Part shown: positions 39,893 to 49,224 of the stretch, piece by piece
How the letters are laid out: every line of letters starts with the position of its first letter
Numbering within the stretch: position 1 is the first letter of the stretch
From: UBA7887 sp964408735
Lineage (GTDB): Bacteria > Pseudomonadota > Alphaproteobacteria > UBA7887
DNA length: 64,000 bases
Assembly: GCA_964408735.1 (NCBI GenBank)
Contig: CAYPAX010000002.1
Location: 1-64,000, forward strand
Direction of reading: 5' to 3'
Notes under the pieces: generated by a model
Databases searched by the model: none
Told to the model about the DNA's origin: nothing
Seen by the model: the letters and a program-made list of their open reading frames with translations, nothing else
Program-made: the position numbers and the translations under genes

Positions 39893-41767
39893 GTGGCGGC
39901 GAAGGCAAGCAAGAAAAAGAAGCCCGCAAAGCCCAAACCGGCCAAGCGGCGCAAGCCCGCGCGGCGTGCCAAGACGGCCACGGCGGCGAAGAAGACGAAG
40001 CGGCCACCGCGGCTTTGGCTGCGCCTGCTCAAGCGCGGGCTCTACTGGGCGGCCGTTGCCGGCATCTGGCTGTTCATTGCGGTCTCCGGCCTGGTTGCCT
40101 GGTATGCCACCGACCTTCCCGACATCTCAGACCTGGACTCTCGGGCGCGCTCGGCCGGCATCACGATCACCGCGGCGGACGGCACCGTGCTCGCCAGCCG
40201 CGGCGATGTCTATGGCCGCCACGTGCCGCGCAGCGAGCTGCCCCAATCCCTCGTCGATGCCGTCGTGGCGGTCGAAGACAGGCGCTTCTACGATCATTTC
40301 GGCCTCGATCCGGTCGGCTTGGCGCGTGCGGTATACGTCAATTTGCGCGCCGGCAGGCTGGTCCAGGGCGGTAGCACGCTGACCCAGCAGATCGCCAAGA
40401 ACGTCTTTCTCACCTCCGAGCGCAGCCTCAAGCGCAAGGTCCAGGAGTTGCTGCTGGCCTTCTGGCTGGAGCGCAATTTCAGCAAGGACGAATTGCTGAC
40501 CATCTACCTCAACCGCGTCTATCTCGGTGCCGGCGCCTATGGCGTGGATGCGGCGGCGCGGCGCTATTTCGCCAAGCCCGCGAGCGATCTCGGCCTTGCC
40601 GAGGCGGCCATGATCGCCGGCCTGCCCAAGGCGCCGAGCCGCTATGCGCCGACCCGCGATCTGGCGGCGGCGCGGGCCCGCGCCGCGGTGGTGCTCGATG
40701 CCATGGTCGCCAGCGGCAGGCTCGACGCCGCCACGGCCGAGGCAGCCAAGGCGCTGCCGGCCAATGTGACGGGCTCGCTCGGCGGCTCAGGCGCGGCGCG
40801 CTACTTCGCCGACTGGGTGATCGACCGCGTTCCTGCCTATGTCGGACCGATCACGGGCGATCTGGAAGTGCGCACCACCCTCGATGCCACGGTCCAGCGC
40901 GCCGCCGAGGCCGCGGTGGCAGCGAGCCGTGACGCCAGCGCGGCAGCAAGCGCGGGCGAGGTGGCCTTGGTCGCCATGGCGCCCGATGGTGCGGTGCGCG
41001 CCATGGTCGGCGGGCGCAATTACGGCGCCAGCCAGTACAATCGCGCCACCCAGGCGCAGCGCCAGCCGGGCTCCGCCTTCAAGATCGCCGTCTACGCCGC
41101 TGCGCTGGAGGCGGGCATCGGCCGTGGCGCGCATTTCGACGATGCGCCGATCCAGGTCGAGGGCTGGCAGCCTAAGAATTATGGCGACAGCTATCGCGGC
41201 AGCCTCACGGTGACGGAAGCCTTTGCCCGCTCCAGCAATGTCATCGCGGTGCAACTGTCGGAGCGCGCCGGGCGCGGCCGGGTCATCGCCGCGGCACGCA
41301 GGCTCGGCATCACCGCGCCGCTATCGCCCCACCCCAGCCTGGCTCTGGGCGTGGGCGAGGTCAGCCTGTTGGAATTGACCGGCGCCTATGCCGTGGTGGC
41401 AAGCGGCGGCCTCGGCGTCGTGCCCCACGCCATTGCCGAGATCCGCGGCCGCGACGGCCGGGTGCTCTATCGCCGCGCCGGCTCCGGCCTCGGCCGGGTG
41501 CTGGCGCCTGGCATCGCCGCCGACCTCGATGCCCTGTTGCAGGCGGTGGTGCGAGAGGGCACGGGCAGGCGGGCGGCGCTCGACGTGCCCGCTGCCGGCA
41601 AGACCGGCACCAGCCAGGACTCGCGCGACGCCTGGTTCCTCGGCTACCGCGAAGGCCTCGTCGCCGGCGTCTGGCTCGGCAACGATGACGGGAGCCCGAT
41701 GAAAGGCGTCACCGGCGGCACCCTGCCCGCATCCCTTTGGCAGGATTTCATGCGACGCCTGAACTAA
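39893..41767 (+). CDS. Class A penicillin-binding protein (PBP1A family)
   Basis: Bifunctional peptidoglycan glycosyltransferase and transpeptidase. 624 residues: a very Lys/Arg-rich cytoplasmic N-terminus (1-45), one membrane helix (about 48-72), a GT51 domain with EDRRFYDHFGLD and GGSTLTQQIAKN and LTIYLNRVYLGAGAYGVDAA, and a transpeptidase domain with SxxK in QPGSAFK (about 393), SSN (ARSSNV) and KTG (GKTGTSQD). The start is GTG 39893, 3 bp after gyrB. Shorter than E. coli PBP1A (no OB insertion). It ends 17 bp before a convergent gene. Confidence 0.92.
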   Translation: MAAKASKKKKPAKPKPAKRRKPARRAKTATAAKKTKRPPRLWLRLLKRGLYWAAVAGIWLFIAVSGLVAWYATDLPDISDLDSRARSAGITITAADGTVLASRGDVYGRHVPRSELPQSLVDAVVAVEDRRFYDHFGLDPVGLARAVYVNLRAGRLVQGGSTLTQQIAKNVFLTSERSLKRKVQELLLAFWLERNFSKDELLTIYLNRVYLGAGAYGVDAAARRYFAKPASDLGLAEAAMIAGLPKAPSRYAPTRDLAAARARAAVVLDAMVASGRLDAATAEAAKALPANVTGSLGGSGAARYFADWVIDRVPAYVGPITGDLEVRTTLDATVQRAAEAAVAASRDASAAASAGEVALVAMAPDGAVRAMVGGRNYGASQYNRATQAQRQPGSAFKIAVYAAALEAGIGRGAHFDDAPIQVEGWQPKNYGDSYRGSLTVTEAFARSSNVIAVQLSERAGRGRVIAAARRLGITAPLSPHPSLALGVGEVSLLELTGAYAVVASGGLGVVPHAIAEIRGRDGRVLYRRAGSGLGRVLAPGIAADLDALLQAVVREGTGRRAALDVPAAGKTGTSQDSRDAWFLGYREGLVAGVWLGNDDGSPMKGVTGGTLPASLWQDFMRRLN

Positions 41768-41784
41768 CTGTCCTCCATTACGGT

Positions 41785-43359
41785 TCATGGGCGCATGGCG
41801 AAGCTGGCACGCCCCGGTTCGCGCAGCGGTGCCACCAGGTTGGCGAACTCGCAGAGCAGCGGGCGGGTGTCGCGGGGGTCGATGATCTCCTCTACGCCGT
41901 AGCGCTCGGCGGTGCGGAAAGGCGAGCGCACGGCTTCGAGCCGCTCGAGGATTTCCGCCTCCATCTTCGCCGGATCCTCGGCCTTTGCCAGGTCCGCCTT
42001 CCAGGCCGCCTCGATGCCGCCTTCGACGGGCAGCGAGCCCCAGTCCCCCGATGGCCAGGCATAGCGGTAATGGAAGCGGCTCTGATTGGCATGGCCCGCA
42101 CCTGCGACGCCGAAGGCCTTGCGCATGACCACCGAGCACCAGGGCACGCGCGCCTGGTAGATAGCGGCCAACGCGCGGGTGCCGTGGCGGATGGTCGCCG
42201 CTTTTTCGTGCGCCACGCCGATGGCGAAGCCGGGGCAGTCGACCAGATGCACCACGGGCAGGTGAAAAGTCTCGGCAAGATCGACGAAGCGGGTCACCTT
42301 GAGCGCCGCATCCGCAGTCCAGCCGCCGGCGAAGACGTAAGGGTCGCCCGCCAACAGCGCCACCGGCCAGCCGTCGAGGCGCGCCAGGCCGGTAATCGCC
42401 GAGCGGCCGAAGCGGGCGCCGATCTCGAGGAAGCTGCCTTCGTCGACCACGGCCTCGATGACCGGGCGCATCTTGTAGATCTTGCGGCGGTTGCGCGGCA
42501 CCACGTCGATGAGGAAATCCTCGCAGCGATCGACCGGGTCGTGGCACTCACCGCGTGGCGGCACGTCGTAGACCGAGGACGGCAGGTAGGAGAGGAAGCG
42601 GCGCGTACGCGCGAAGGCCTCATCCTCGCTGTCCACCGCGTCATCGATCGCGCCGTTGGTGGCATGGATGTCCGAGCCGCCCAACCCTTCCTTGTCGACC
42701 TGTGCGCCGAGCCGGTTGACCACCGGCGGGCCGGCCACGAACATCTGCGATTGGCCCTTGACCATGAGCGAATAGTGGCTGGCCGCGACCCGCGCCGCGC
42801 CGAGCCCGGCCACCGGGCCGAGCGCCAGCGCCACCACCGGCACCGTCGCCATGTTCTCCACCACCCATTCCCAGGCGGGATTGGCGGGCAGATAGGTGTA
42901 GCCCTCGGTCTCGACCGTGCGCACGGAGCCGCCGCCACCGGTGCCCTCGACCAGGCGCACGATGGGCATGCGCAGCTCGTTCGCCATTTGCTCGGCGCCA
43001 ATCTGCTTGGCACGAATGCCCGCGTCCGCGGCACCACCGCGAATCGTGAAGTCATCCGCCGCCACGGCGACAGTGCGACCATCGATGCGACCGCGCCCCA
43101 TCACCACGTTGGAAGCCCGCAGGTTGGCCAGGCTGCCGTCGTCGTTATAGTCGGCAACGCCGGCAATGGCGCCGATCTCGTGAAAGCTGTCGGGATCGAG
43201 CAGGTGCTCGATGCGCTCGCGCACCGTCAGGCGGCCATTGTCGTGCTGACGCTTGATCTTCTCGGGCCCGCCCATCTCGCGGGCCATGGCCTCGCGACGT
43301 TTGAGCTCCTCGATCTCGGGCCGCCAGCCCTCGCCGCTTCGGTCTGCCTGATCGTCCAT
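41785..43359 (-). CDS. Acyl-CoA carboxylase carboxyltransferase (beta) subunit
   Basis: 524 residues of the carboxyltransferase family that includes propionyl- and methylcrotonyl-CoA carboxylase beta chains. An N-terminal half (about 30-270) and a C-terminal half (about 290-520) both have the crotonase-like carboxyltransferase fold. Features include RLTVRERIEHLLDP, EGTGGGGSVRTVE, AGPPVVNRLGAQVDKEGLGG, VDCPGFAIGVAHEK and FGVAGAGHANQSRFHYRYAWPS (20 residues or fewer visible as a conserved block). No biotin carboxylase alpha gene is nearby, so it is an orphan here and the substrate is open. Divergent from the symporter gene. Confidence 0.88.
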   Translation of the reverse strand: MDDQADRSGEGWRPEIEELKRREAMAREMGGPEKIKRQHDNGRLTVRERIEHLLDPDSFHEIGAIAGVADYNDDGSLANLRASNVVMGRGRIDGRTVAVAADDFTIRGGAADAGIRAKQIGAEQMANELRMPIVRLVEGTGGGGSVRTVETEGYTYLPANPAWEWVVENMATVPVVALALGPVAGLGAARVAASHYSLMVKGQSQMFVAGPPVVNRLGAQVDKEGLGGSDIHATNGAIDDAVDSEDEAFARTRRFLSYLPSSVYDVPPRGECHDPVDRCEDFLIDVVPRNRRKIYKMRPVIEAVVDEGSFLEIGARFGRSAITGLARLDGWPVALLAGDPYVFAGGWTADAALKVTRFVDLAETFHLPVVHLVDCPGFAIGVAHEKAATIRHGTRALAAIYQARVPWCSVVMRKAFGVAGAGHANQSRFHYRYAWPSGDWGSLPVEGGIEAAWKADLAKAEDPAKMEAEILERLEAVRSPFRTAERYGVEEIIDPRDTRPLLCEFANLVAPLREPGRASFAMRP

Positions 43360-43533
43360 TCTTCGTCCCCAACGCTGTCAGATGACCCCGATCCAAGCGC
43401 AATCGGCGCGCCACCGCAAGGTGCGAGCGCGCATGGCCATTGACCACACCGCGCAGAGCGTGAAAAACTGTGGAATCCGGCGGGTAGCAAAGGTGCGCCT
43501 GCCGTTCGTATAGGGTGAAGGGGGGATACGCTC

Positions 43534-45489
43534 ATGGAAGCCAAGGTAATCTGGCTTTTCGTCTTCGTGCTGCTGTACTGGTCGTACTGCATCTTCTGGG
43601 GCGTCAAGGGCGCGCTCACGGCCCGCACCGCCAGCGATTACTTCATCGCCGGACGCGGCATCTCGATCTGGGTGTTCGTGCTGGCAGCCACCGCGACATC
43701 GTTCTCGGGCTGGACCTTCATGGGCCATCCGGGCCTGATCTATCGCGACGGTCTGCCATACGCCTACGCCTCGTTCTACGCCATCACCATCCCCTTCACC
43801 GGCGTCATGTTCCTCAAGCGGCAATGGATGATCGGCAAGCGCTTCGGCTTCGTCACGCCGGGCGAGATGCTGTCGGACTATTTCCGCTCCGACGCCATCC
43901 GCATCCTGGTGGTGATCGTGGCCCTGGTCTTCTCGGTGCCCTATCTCGGCATCCAGCTGCGCGCTTCCGGTTTCCTCTTCAACGTGCTGACCGACGGCAT
44001 GCTCAACGTCAATGTGGGCATGTGGCTCTTGTCGGCGGTGGTGATCATCTACGTCGCCTCGGGCGGTTTGCGCGCGGTGGCCTATGTGGACACCATGCAG
44101 TGCGTCCTGCTGGCTGGCGGCATCATCGCCATCGGCATCATCACGCTGAGCAATGTCGGCGGCATGGGCAACCTCATTCAAGGCATCGCCGCGCTGACGA
44201 CGATCGACGAAAATCTGACACCGGCAGGCTATAGTCACTACATCGCCATTCCGGGCGTCATCCAGTTTGTCGATGCCGGCGCCAAGGCGCAGGGCGGCGC
44301 CTGGACCGGCATCATGGTGCTGACTTACATGTTCGCGCTGATGGGGATCCAGTCGGCGCCGGCCTTCACCATGTGGGCGTTCTCGAACAAGAGTCCGCGG
44401 CCGTTCGCGCCGCAGCAGGTCTGGGCCTCCTCCTTCGCCATCGGCCTGATCCTCTTCTTCTTTACCGCCATTCAGGGCATGGGCTCGCATCTGCTTGGTG
44501 CCGACACCGCACTGCTCGCGGCCCATCCCGAGGTGGTGAACAACGTCATGGGCGCCGGCCTCGAGGGCAAGGACCTCATGGAGTCGACGGGCAAGCAGGG
44601 CATGCTGGTGCCCCAGCTCATCAACCTGATGGCCGATACGGCACCCTGGCTGGTCGGCCTGCTCTCGGTTTGCGCGCTGGCCGCCATGCAGTCCACGGGC
44701 GCTGCCTATATGTCGACGGCGGGCGGCATGCTGACCCGCGACCTGCTCAAGCACTACCTGATGCCCGGCGCCACCCACGCCCAGCAGAAGCTGGCCGGGC
44801 GCCTCGGCGTCGTCGTCATCGTGCTGGCGGCGCTGTTCGTGGCAACGGTATCGTCGGACGCGCTGGTGCTGCTGGGTGGCCTCGCGGTGGCCTATGGCTT
44901 CCAGATGTGGCCGTCGCTGATCGCCATCTGCTGGTGGCCCTTTCTTACCCGTGCCGGCGTCACCCTCGGCCTCGTCGCCGGTCTCATTGCCGTCACCCTG
45001 ACCGAATCGATCGGCCAGAAGCTCGGCATCACCGGCTGGGGCCGCTGGCCGCTGACCATCCATTCGGCGGGCTGGGGCATATTGTTCAACTTGGGCACCG
45101 CGATCATCGTCTCGCGCTTCACCCAGAACACAGGTGACATGGAACACAAGATGGTCTTCCACACCTTCCTGCGCGAGCATGCCGGCCTGCCCGAAAGCAA
45201 GCGGTATCTGATCCCGCGGGCCTGGGCCCTGACCCTGGTCTGGTTCCTTTTCGGCATCGGCCCGGGGGCGGTGATCGGCAACTCGATCTTCGGCTCGCCA
45301 ACGGATGCAACGACATGGATGTTCGGTATCCCGTCGATCTGGGCCTGGCAGGTGCTGTGGTGGGTGATCGGCGTGTTCATGATGTGGTTCCTGGCCTACA
45401 AGATGGAGCTGTCGACGGTGCCCCTGCGCGAGGTCGAGGCCTTGCACGAGGATATCGGCGACATCCAGCTGGCGGTCGACAAGCCCTGA
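43534..45489 (+). CDS. Sodium:solute symporter family protein
   Basis: Integral membrane transporter of 651 residues with about 13-14 helices, starting with VIWLFVFVLLYWSYCIFWG. SSS-family features: the early segment TASDYFIAGRGISIWVFVLA, TATSFSGWTF in helix 2 (sodium-site region) and ASGGLRAVAYVDTMQ. The long C-terminal part after about 560 includes two more helices. The substrate is not evident. ATG 43534 follows AAGGGGGG. Two small genes follow closely and may be partners. Confidence 0.87.
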   Translation: MEAKVIWLFVFVLLYWSYCIFWGVKGALTARTASDYFIAGRGISIWVFVLAATATSFSGWTFMGHPGLIYRDGLPYAYASFYAITIPFTGVMFLKRQWMIGKRFGFVTPGEMLSDYFRSDAIRILVVIVALVFSVPYLGIQLRASGFLFNVLTDGMLNVNVGMWLLSAVVIIYVASGGLRAVAYVDTMQCVLLAGGIIAIGIITLSNVGGMGNLIQGIAALTTIDENLTPAGYSHYIAIPGVIQFVDAGAKAQGGAWTGIMVLTYMFALMGIQSAPAFTMWAFSNKSPRPFAPQQVWASSFAIGLILFFFTAIQGMGSHLLGADTALLAAHPEVVNNVMGAGLEGKDLMESTGKQGMLVPQLINLMADTAPWLVGLLSVCALAAMQSTGAAYMSTAGGMLTRDLLKHYLMPGATHAQQKLAGRLGVVVIVLAALFVATVSSDALVLLGGLAVAYGFQMWPSLIAICWWPFLTRAGVTLGLVAGLIAVTLTESIGQKLGITGWGRWPLTIHSAGWGILFNLGTAIIVSRFTQNTGDMEHKMVFHTFLREHAGLPESKRYLIPRAWALTLVWFLFGIGPGAVIGNSIFGSPTDATTWMFGIPSIWAWQVLWWVIGVFMMWFLAYKMELSTVPLREVEALHEDIGDIQLAVDKP

Positions 45490-45514
45490 CGCCGGCCAAG
45501 CCGGGGGCCGCGCG

Positions 45515-45742
45515 GTGAACCAGAGCGGCTATGTCGCCTGGAGCATGGCGCTGGCGGCGGCGCTGTGGTGGCCGGTCGGTCGCATCGTCTGGGTGATGGC
45601 GGTGCGCCGGCTCGAACGGCGCCTCGGGCGCAGCCTTGACCCAACCGAGGTCGCCGCCCAGCGCCGCCGCGCCTGGCTGCTGGCCTTGCCCCTCTGCCTG
45701 GTCTTCTCGGGCCTGTTCAATCTGCGCCTGCTGCAAGGATGA
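45515..45742 (+). CDS. Small membrane protein behind the symporter
   Basis: 75 residues, two predicted membrane helices (about 7-27 and 53-72) separated by a basic, Arg-rich loop (RRLERRLGRSLDPTEVAAQRR). The start is GTG 45515, 25 bp after the symporter stop; the stop overlaps the start of the TPR gene by 4 bp (ATGA). No family name recognised. The tight arrangement argues that it is real and possibly an accessory subunit of the transporter. Confidence 0.7.
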   Translation: MNQSGYVAWSMALAAALWWPVGRIVWVMAVRRLERRLGRSLDPTEVAAQRRRAWLLALPLCLVFSGLFNLRLLQG

Positions 45743-46308
45743 CCAACCAAGCCTGGAAGCGCCTGGCGGTCGCCCTCGGCCTGGCCACCGCCGCCTGGTT
45801 CCTCTACGACATGCTGATTGCCGGGCGTGACCCGGGCCTCGATGCCCAATCGGCGGCCGACAGATTGTTCGAGGACGGCGCCTATGAACGCGCCCTGGCG
45901 CTCTATCGCGAGCGCGATGCGATCGAGCCTGGCAACGCCTTTGCGCTACGTGGCATCGCGCTGAGCCTGATGCAGCTCGGCCGCACTGACGAGGCGCTCG
46001 GCGCCTTCGCAGCCGCCATTGACGCCGACCCGCAAGATGCCAGCGCCTTCGCCAATCGCGGCATTCTGCATGATCGCTTAGGCGACTACGAACGCGCCAT
46101 GGCCGACTACCGCCAGGCGCTGACCCTTGACGCCGAGATCGCCGACGGCCCCGGCTTCCTCACCCGCTTCCTGCGCAACCAACCCGACCGCCCGCCGTCC
46201 GTCGCCGACCGCCTCGGCTACCTCGAAGCCGAGTTCGCCAAGCCGGAGGAAGAGCGCGTGCTGATGATGCCGGACGCTGACGCGGAGCAGCGGCCGTATC
46301 AGCAGTAA
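45739..46308 (+). CDS. Membrane-anchored TPR protein
   Basis: 189 residues: an N-terminal membrane helix (about 7-26, LAVALGLATAAWFLYDMLIA) and three TPR units (about 38-140, for example GAYERALALYRERDAIEPGN, then GRTDEALGAFAAAIDADP, then GDYERAMADYRQALTLDA). A polar tail follows. It overlaps the small membrane protein gene by 4 bp. It probably supports protein contacts at the membrane together with the symporter; the exact role is unknown. Confidence 0.78.
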   Translation: MTNQAWKRLAVALGLATAAWFLYDMLIAGRDPGLDAQSAADRLFEDGAYERALALYRERDAIEPGNAFALRGIALSLMQLGRTDEALGAFAAAIDADPQDASAFANRGILHDRLGDYERAMADYRQALTLDAEIADGPGFLTRFLRNQPDRPPSVADRLGYLEAEFAKPEEERVLMMPDADAEQRPYQQ

Positions 46309-46552
46309 GGATAGGGCCTCACGCGGAGGCGCTGGCTCGCGGCGCACAACAGTCGCGAAGATTGCAGATCAACATTCGAGCTCTAACGCCTTGATTTGCA
46401 AATTAAACAGCACGCAAGGAACGATCACCGACGCCCGGAGAATGGCAACACAGCAAGCCTATCCTGTCCGTTGCAAATGAAAGGGGCGCTAGATACCCTC
46501 ACCTAACGCGTATCGATGCGATGGAATCAGATCAAAATTGGAGGGAGATAAA
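46309..46552. other. AT-richer intergenic region before the serine hydrolase
   Basis: 244 bp with no gene. It contains two direct copies of TTGCAAAT (46396-46403 and 46471-46478) 75 bp apart. I see no clear promoter. Its composition matches the start of the following gene better than the genes to the left. Confidence 0.45.
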
Positions 46553-47848
46553 ATGTCAGTAGCAAGACTCACTTGTACGCTTTTCGTCGCCCTGGGCCTG
46601 TCGGTCGCTTCGGCAATTGCAGGGGAAATGCCGACAACCACACCGGAGGAAGTCGGATTGTCCGAAGATCGGCTAACCCGAATTGGTGATACCATCAACA
46701 GCGAGATTGCCGCTGGAAACATCGCAGGCGGTGTCCTGCTCGTGGCACGGCATGGAAAGGTCGCCTTTCTGGAGGCTTATGGCGAGCAGGATGCCGTTGC
46801 GGGAACCCCGATGGCACCCGATTCCCTGTTCCGCCTGTGGTCGATGACCAAACCAATCGTTAGTGTTGCTGTCCTGATGCTGAACGAGCAGGGGAAGCTG
46901 CTTCTCAACGACCCTGTCGCCAAGTATATTCCGGCATTTGGTGAGACGCGGGTGTGGGTCGAGGGTACAGGCGGCGATAACGGCCCGATGGAGTTCGAGG
47001 CGGCTGTGCGTCCGATTACCATCCAAGACCTGCTTCGGCACACCTCCGGCATCGTCTATGGCCTGTTCGGGAACACGCCTGTCCATGCCATGTACAACGA
47101 AGCCGGCGTCATGAGCTGGGACAATACGACCGCCGAGTTCGCCGACAAGATGGCGGGCCTTCCTGTCGCGCATCAGCCGGGAACGGTTTGGGATTACGGT
47201 CAATCGACGGACGTGCTGGCGCGGGTCATCGAGGTTGTCTCCGGGCAGCCGATGGATGTCTTCCTGCAGGAGAATATATTCGGACCCCTCGGCATGAGCG
47301 AGACCGGCTATTGGTTCGGCGCGGAAGATGGCGATCGCGTCGCCGAGCAATTGCCGAATCCGGAGACCGGCGAGCCGAGTCCGGGTCGCGACGTTACGGT
47401 CGAGCCGACATGGCGGCCGGGCGGCCACGGCCTCGTATCGACGGCGTCGGACTATTGGCGTTTCGCGCAGATGCTGTTGAACGGCGGTGAGCTCGACGGG
47501 GTGCGGATACTGAGCCCGACCACTGTCGCCTATATGGCCAGCGACCATCTCGGCAATGGGATCGAGAAGCGGCCGGGGCTGATGTGGTGGGTCGGCGAGG
47601 GCCAAGGGTTCGGCCTCGGTGTCGCCGTGCGCCTGCAGGACGGCGTCACCCATTGGAATGGCTCGGCCGGGGATTTCTATTGGCTCGGCTATGCGAGCAC
47701 GAACTTCCTGGTCAGTCCCGCGAACGATATGGTTGGAGTCTTCTTGGCACAGCAGATCCCGCTGGCGCTGAAATACCGCGACATCGTGTTCAGCTTGCTG
47801 CCGCAGACAATCGTCGACGGCGCATCGATGGAAGTCGCGGCGGAATAA
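46553..47848 (+). CDS. Exported serine beta-lactamase/esterase-like hydrolase
   Basis: 431 residues of the beta-lactamase-related serine hydrolase family (class C/family VIII esterase type). A signal peptide (about 1-23) is followed by the SxxK motif SMTK at 97-100 and the second-motif Tyr in WDYGQSTDVL; a HxG/KTG-like motif is probably HWNGSAG near 364. ATG 46553 has GGAGGGAG six bases before it. Codon use in the first part and the 244-bp upstream gap are less GC-rich than neighbours, which suggests acquisition. Substrate unknown; antibiotic resistance should not be assumed. A strong hairpin follows. Confidence 0.82.
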   Translation: MSVARLTCTLFVALGLSVASAIAGEMPTTTPEEVGLSEDRLTRIGDTINSEIAAGNIAGGVLLVARHGKVAFLEAYGEQDAVAGTPMAPDSLFRLWSMTKPIVSVAVLMLNEQGKLLLNDPVAKYIPAFGETRVWVEGTGGDNGPMEFEAAVRPITIQDLLRHTSGIVYGLFGNTPVHAMYNEAGVMSWDNTTAEFADKMAGLPVAHQPGTVWDYGQSTDVLARVIEVVSGQPMDVFLQENIFGPLGMSETGYWFGAEDGDRVAEQLPNPETGEPSPGRDVTVEPTWRPGGHGLVSTASDYWRFAQMLLNGGELDGVRILSPTTVAYMASDHLGNGIEKRPGLMWWVGEGQGFGLGVAVRLQDGVTHWNGSAGDFYWLGYASTNFLVSPANDMVGVFLAQQIPLALKYRDIVFSLLPQTIVDGASMEVAAE

Positions 47849-47861
47849 TCATAGCCGTCCA

Positions 47862-47901
47862 GGGCTCCGGTCTTCGCCATGTGGCGCGAAGACTGGGGCC
47901 C
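47862..47901 (+). terminator. Terminator between the serine hydrolase and purA
   Basis: A 16-bp stem with two G-U pairs (47862-47877 with 47886-47901), 8-nt loop, followed by GATCCCTTTTCT. It ends the plus-strand hydrolase transcript and lies just beyond the purA stop on the other strand. Confidence 0.75.
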
Positions 47902-47921
47902 GATCCCTTTTCTATGCCGCC

Positions 47922-49214
47922 TCAATCCGCGAAGGGGTCGCTCATGAGGATGGTGTCGTCGCGCTCGGGGCTGGTCGACAGCAGCGTGACCGGGGCGCCG
48001 ATGAGCTCTTCGATGCGGCGGACATATTTGACCGCGGTGGCCGGCAGTGCCGCCCAGCTGCGGGCGCCGCGGGTGCTTTCGTGCCAGCCTTCGAGGGTCT
48101 CGTAAACCGGCTCCACGGCGGCTTGGGCGCGGGGGCTCGCAGGCAGGTGGTCGACCATCTCGCCGCCGAGGCGGTAGCCGGTACATACCTTCAGCTCGTC
48201 GAAGCCGTCGAGCACGTCGAGCTTGGTCAGCGCGATGCCGCCGATGCCGCCCAGGCGGATGGCCTGGCGCACCAGCACCGCGTCGAACCAGCCGCAACGC
48301 CTGGCGCGGCCCGTGACCGTGCCGAACTCATGACCGCGCTCGCCGAGCGAGCGGCCGATCTCGTCTTCGAGCTCGGTCGGGAACGGCCCCTCACCGACCC
48401 GCGTGGTATAGGCCTTGGTGATGCCGAGCACGGTGTCGATGCTGCCGGGCCCGATGCCCGAGCCAACCGCCGCCGCACCCGCCAGGGTGTTCGACGAAGT
48501 GACGAAGGGATAGGTGCCGTGATCGATATCGAGCATGGCGCCTTGCGCGCCTTCGAAAAGGATGCGCTTGCCCTCGCGCCGCGCCTGATCCAGCTCGATG
48601 CCGACCGTTGCCGCGAAAGGCAGGATGCGCTCGGCGACTTCGAGCAGGTCGGCGCGCAGCTTGTCCTTGTCGACGGGCGCGAGATCCATGCCCTGGCGCA
48701 GCACGTCGTGGTGCAGTAGTGCGGCATCGATTCGTGCGGCAAGCAGGCCCTCGTCCGCCAGATCACAGAGGCGGATTGCGCGGCGCGCGATCTTGTCCTC
48801 GTAGGCCGGGCCGATGCCGCGCCCGGTGGTGCCGATCTTGGCCGAGCCCCGCAGCACCTCGCGCTGACGGTCGAGCTCGCCGTGCAGGGGCAGGATGAGG
48901 CAGGCGTTTTCGGCGATGCGCAGGCTTTCGGGCGTCGCCGTCACGCCCTGGCCGGCGAGGCGGTCGATCTCCTCGAGCAGGGCCCAGGGATCGATGACCA
49001 CGCCATTGCCGATCAGAGAGGTCTTGCCGGGCCGCACGATGCCCGACGGCAGCAGGCTCAGCTTGTAGGTGACGCCGTCGATGACAAGGGTATGGCCGGC
49101 ATTGTGCCCGCCCTGGAAGCGCACCACGATATCGGCGCGCTCCGACAGCCAGTCGACGATCTTGCCCTTGCCCTCGTCGCCCCATTGCGAGCCGACCACG
49201 ACCACATTGGCCAT
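47922..49214 (-). CDS. purA: Adenylosuccinate synthetase
   Basis: GTP-dependent condensation of IMP and aspartate in AMP synthesis. 430 residues. Typical N-terminus [19 protein letters not shown] (P-loop-like GDEGKGK) and [23 protein letters not shown] (IMP site); and the C-terminal GTP site region [11 protein letters not shown]. Last gene of a minus-strand run serC-serA-hisZ-purA; it starts 10 bp after hisZ. Confidence 0.97.
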   Translation of the reverse strand: MANVVVVGSQWGDEGKGKIVDWLSERADIVVRFQGGHNAGHTLVIDGVTYKLSLLPSGIVRPGKTSLIGNGVVIDPWALLEEIDRLAGQGVTATPESLRIAENACLILPLHGELDRQREVLRGSAKIGTTGRGIGPAYEDKIARRAIRLCDLADEGLLAARIDAALLHHDVLRQGMDLAPVDKDKLRADLLEVAERILPFAATVGIELDQARREGKRILFEGAQGAMLDIDHGTYPFVTSSNTLAGAAAVGSGIGPGSIDTVLGITKAYTTRVGEGPFPTELEDEIGRSLGERGHEFGTVTGRARRCGWFDAVLVRQAIRLGGIGGIALTKLDVLDGFDELKVCTGYRLGGEMVDHLPASPRAQAAVEPVYETLEGWHESTRGARSWAALPATAVKYVRRIEELIGAPVTLLSTSPERDDTILMSDPFAD

Positions 49215-49224
49215 TCCCTACTCC

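Noticed and set aside
43378..45447. 689-codon minus-strand frame opposite the symporter
   Set aside because: His/Asp/Gln-rich shadow translation typical of the reverse strand of GC-rich genes; no domain.
46396..46478. Two TTGCAAAT copies as a CRISPR-like or mobile repeat
   Set aside because: Only two 8-mers 75 bp apart; no array and no inverted ends.
46553..47848. Antibiotic-resistance beta-lactamase
   Set aside because: SxxK is present but the second motif is YGQ and the family mostly contains esterases and peptidases; resistance is not supported.
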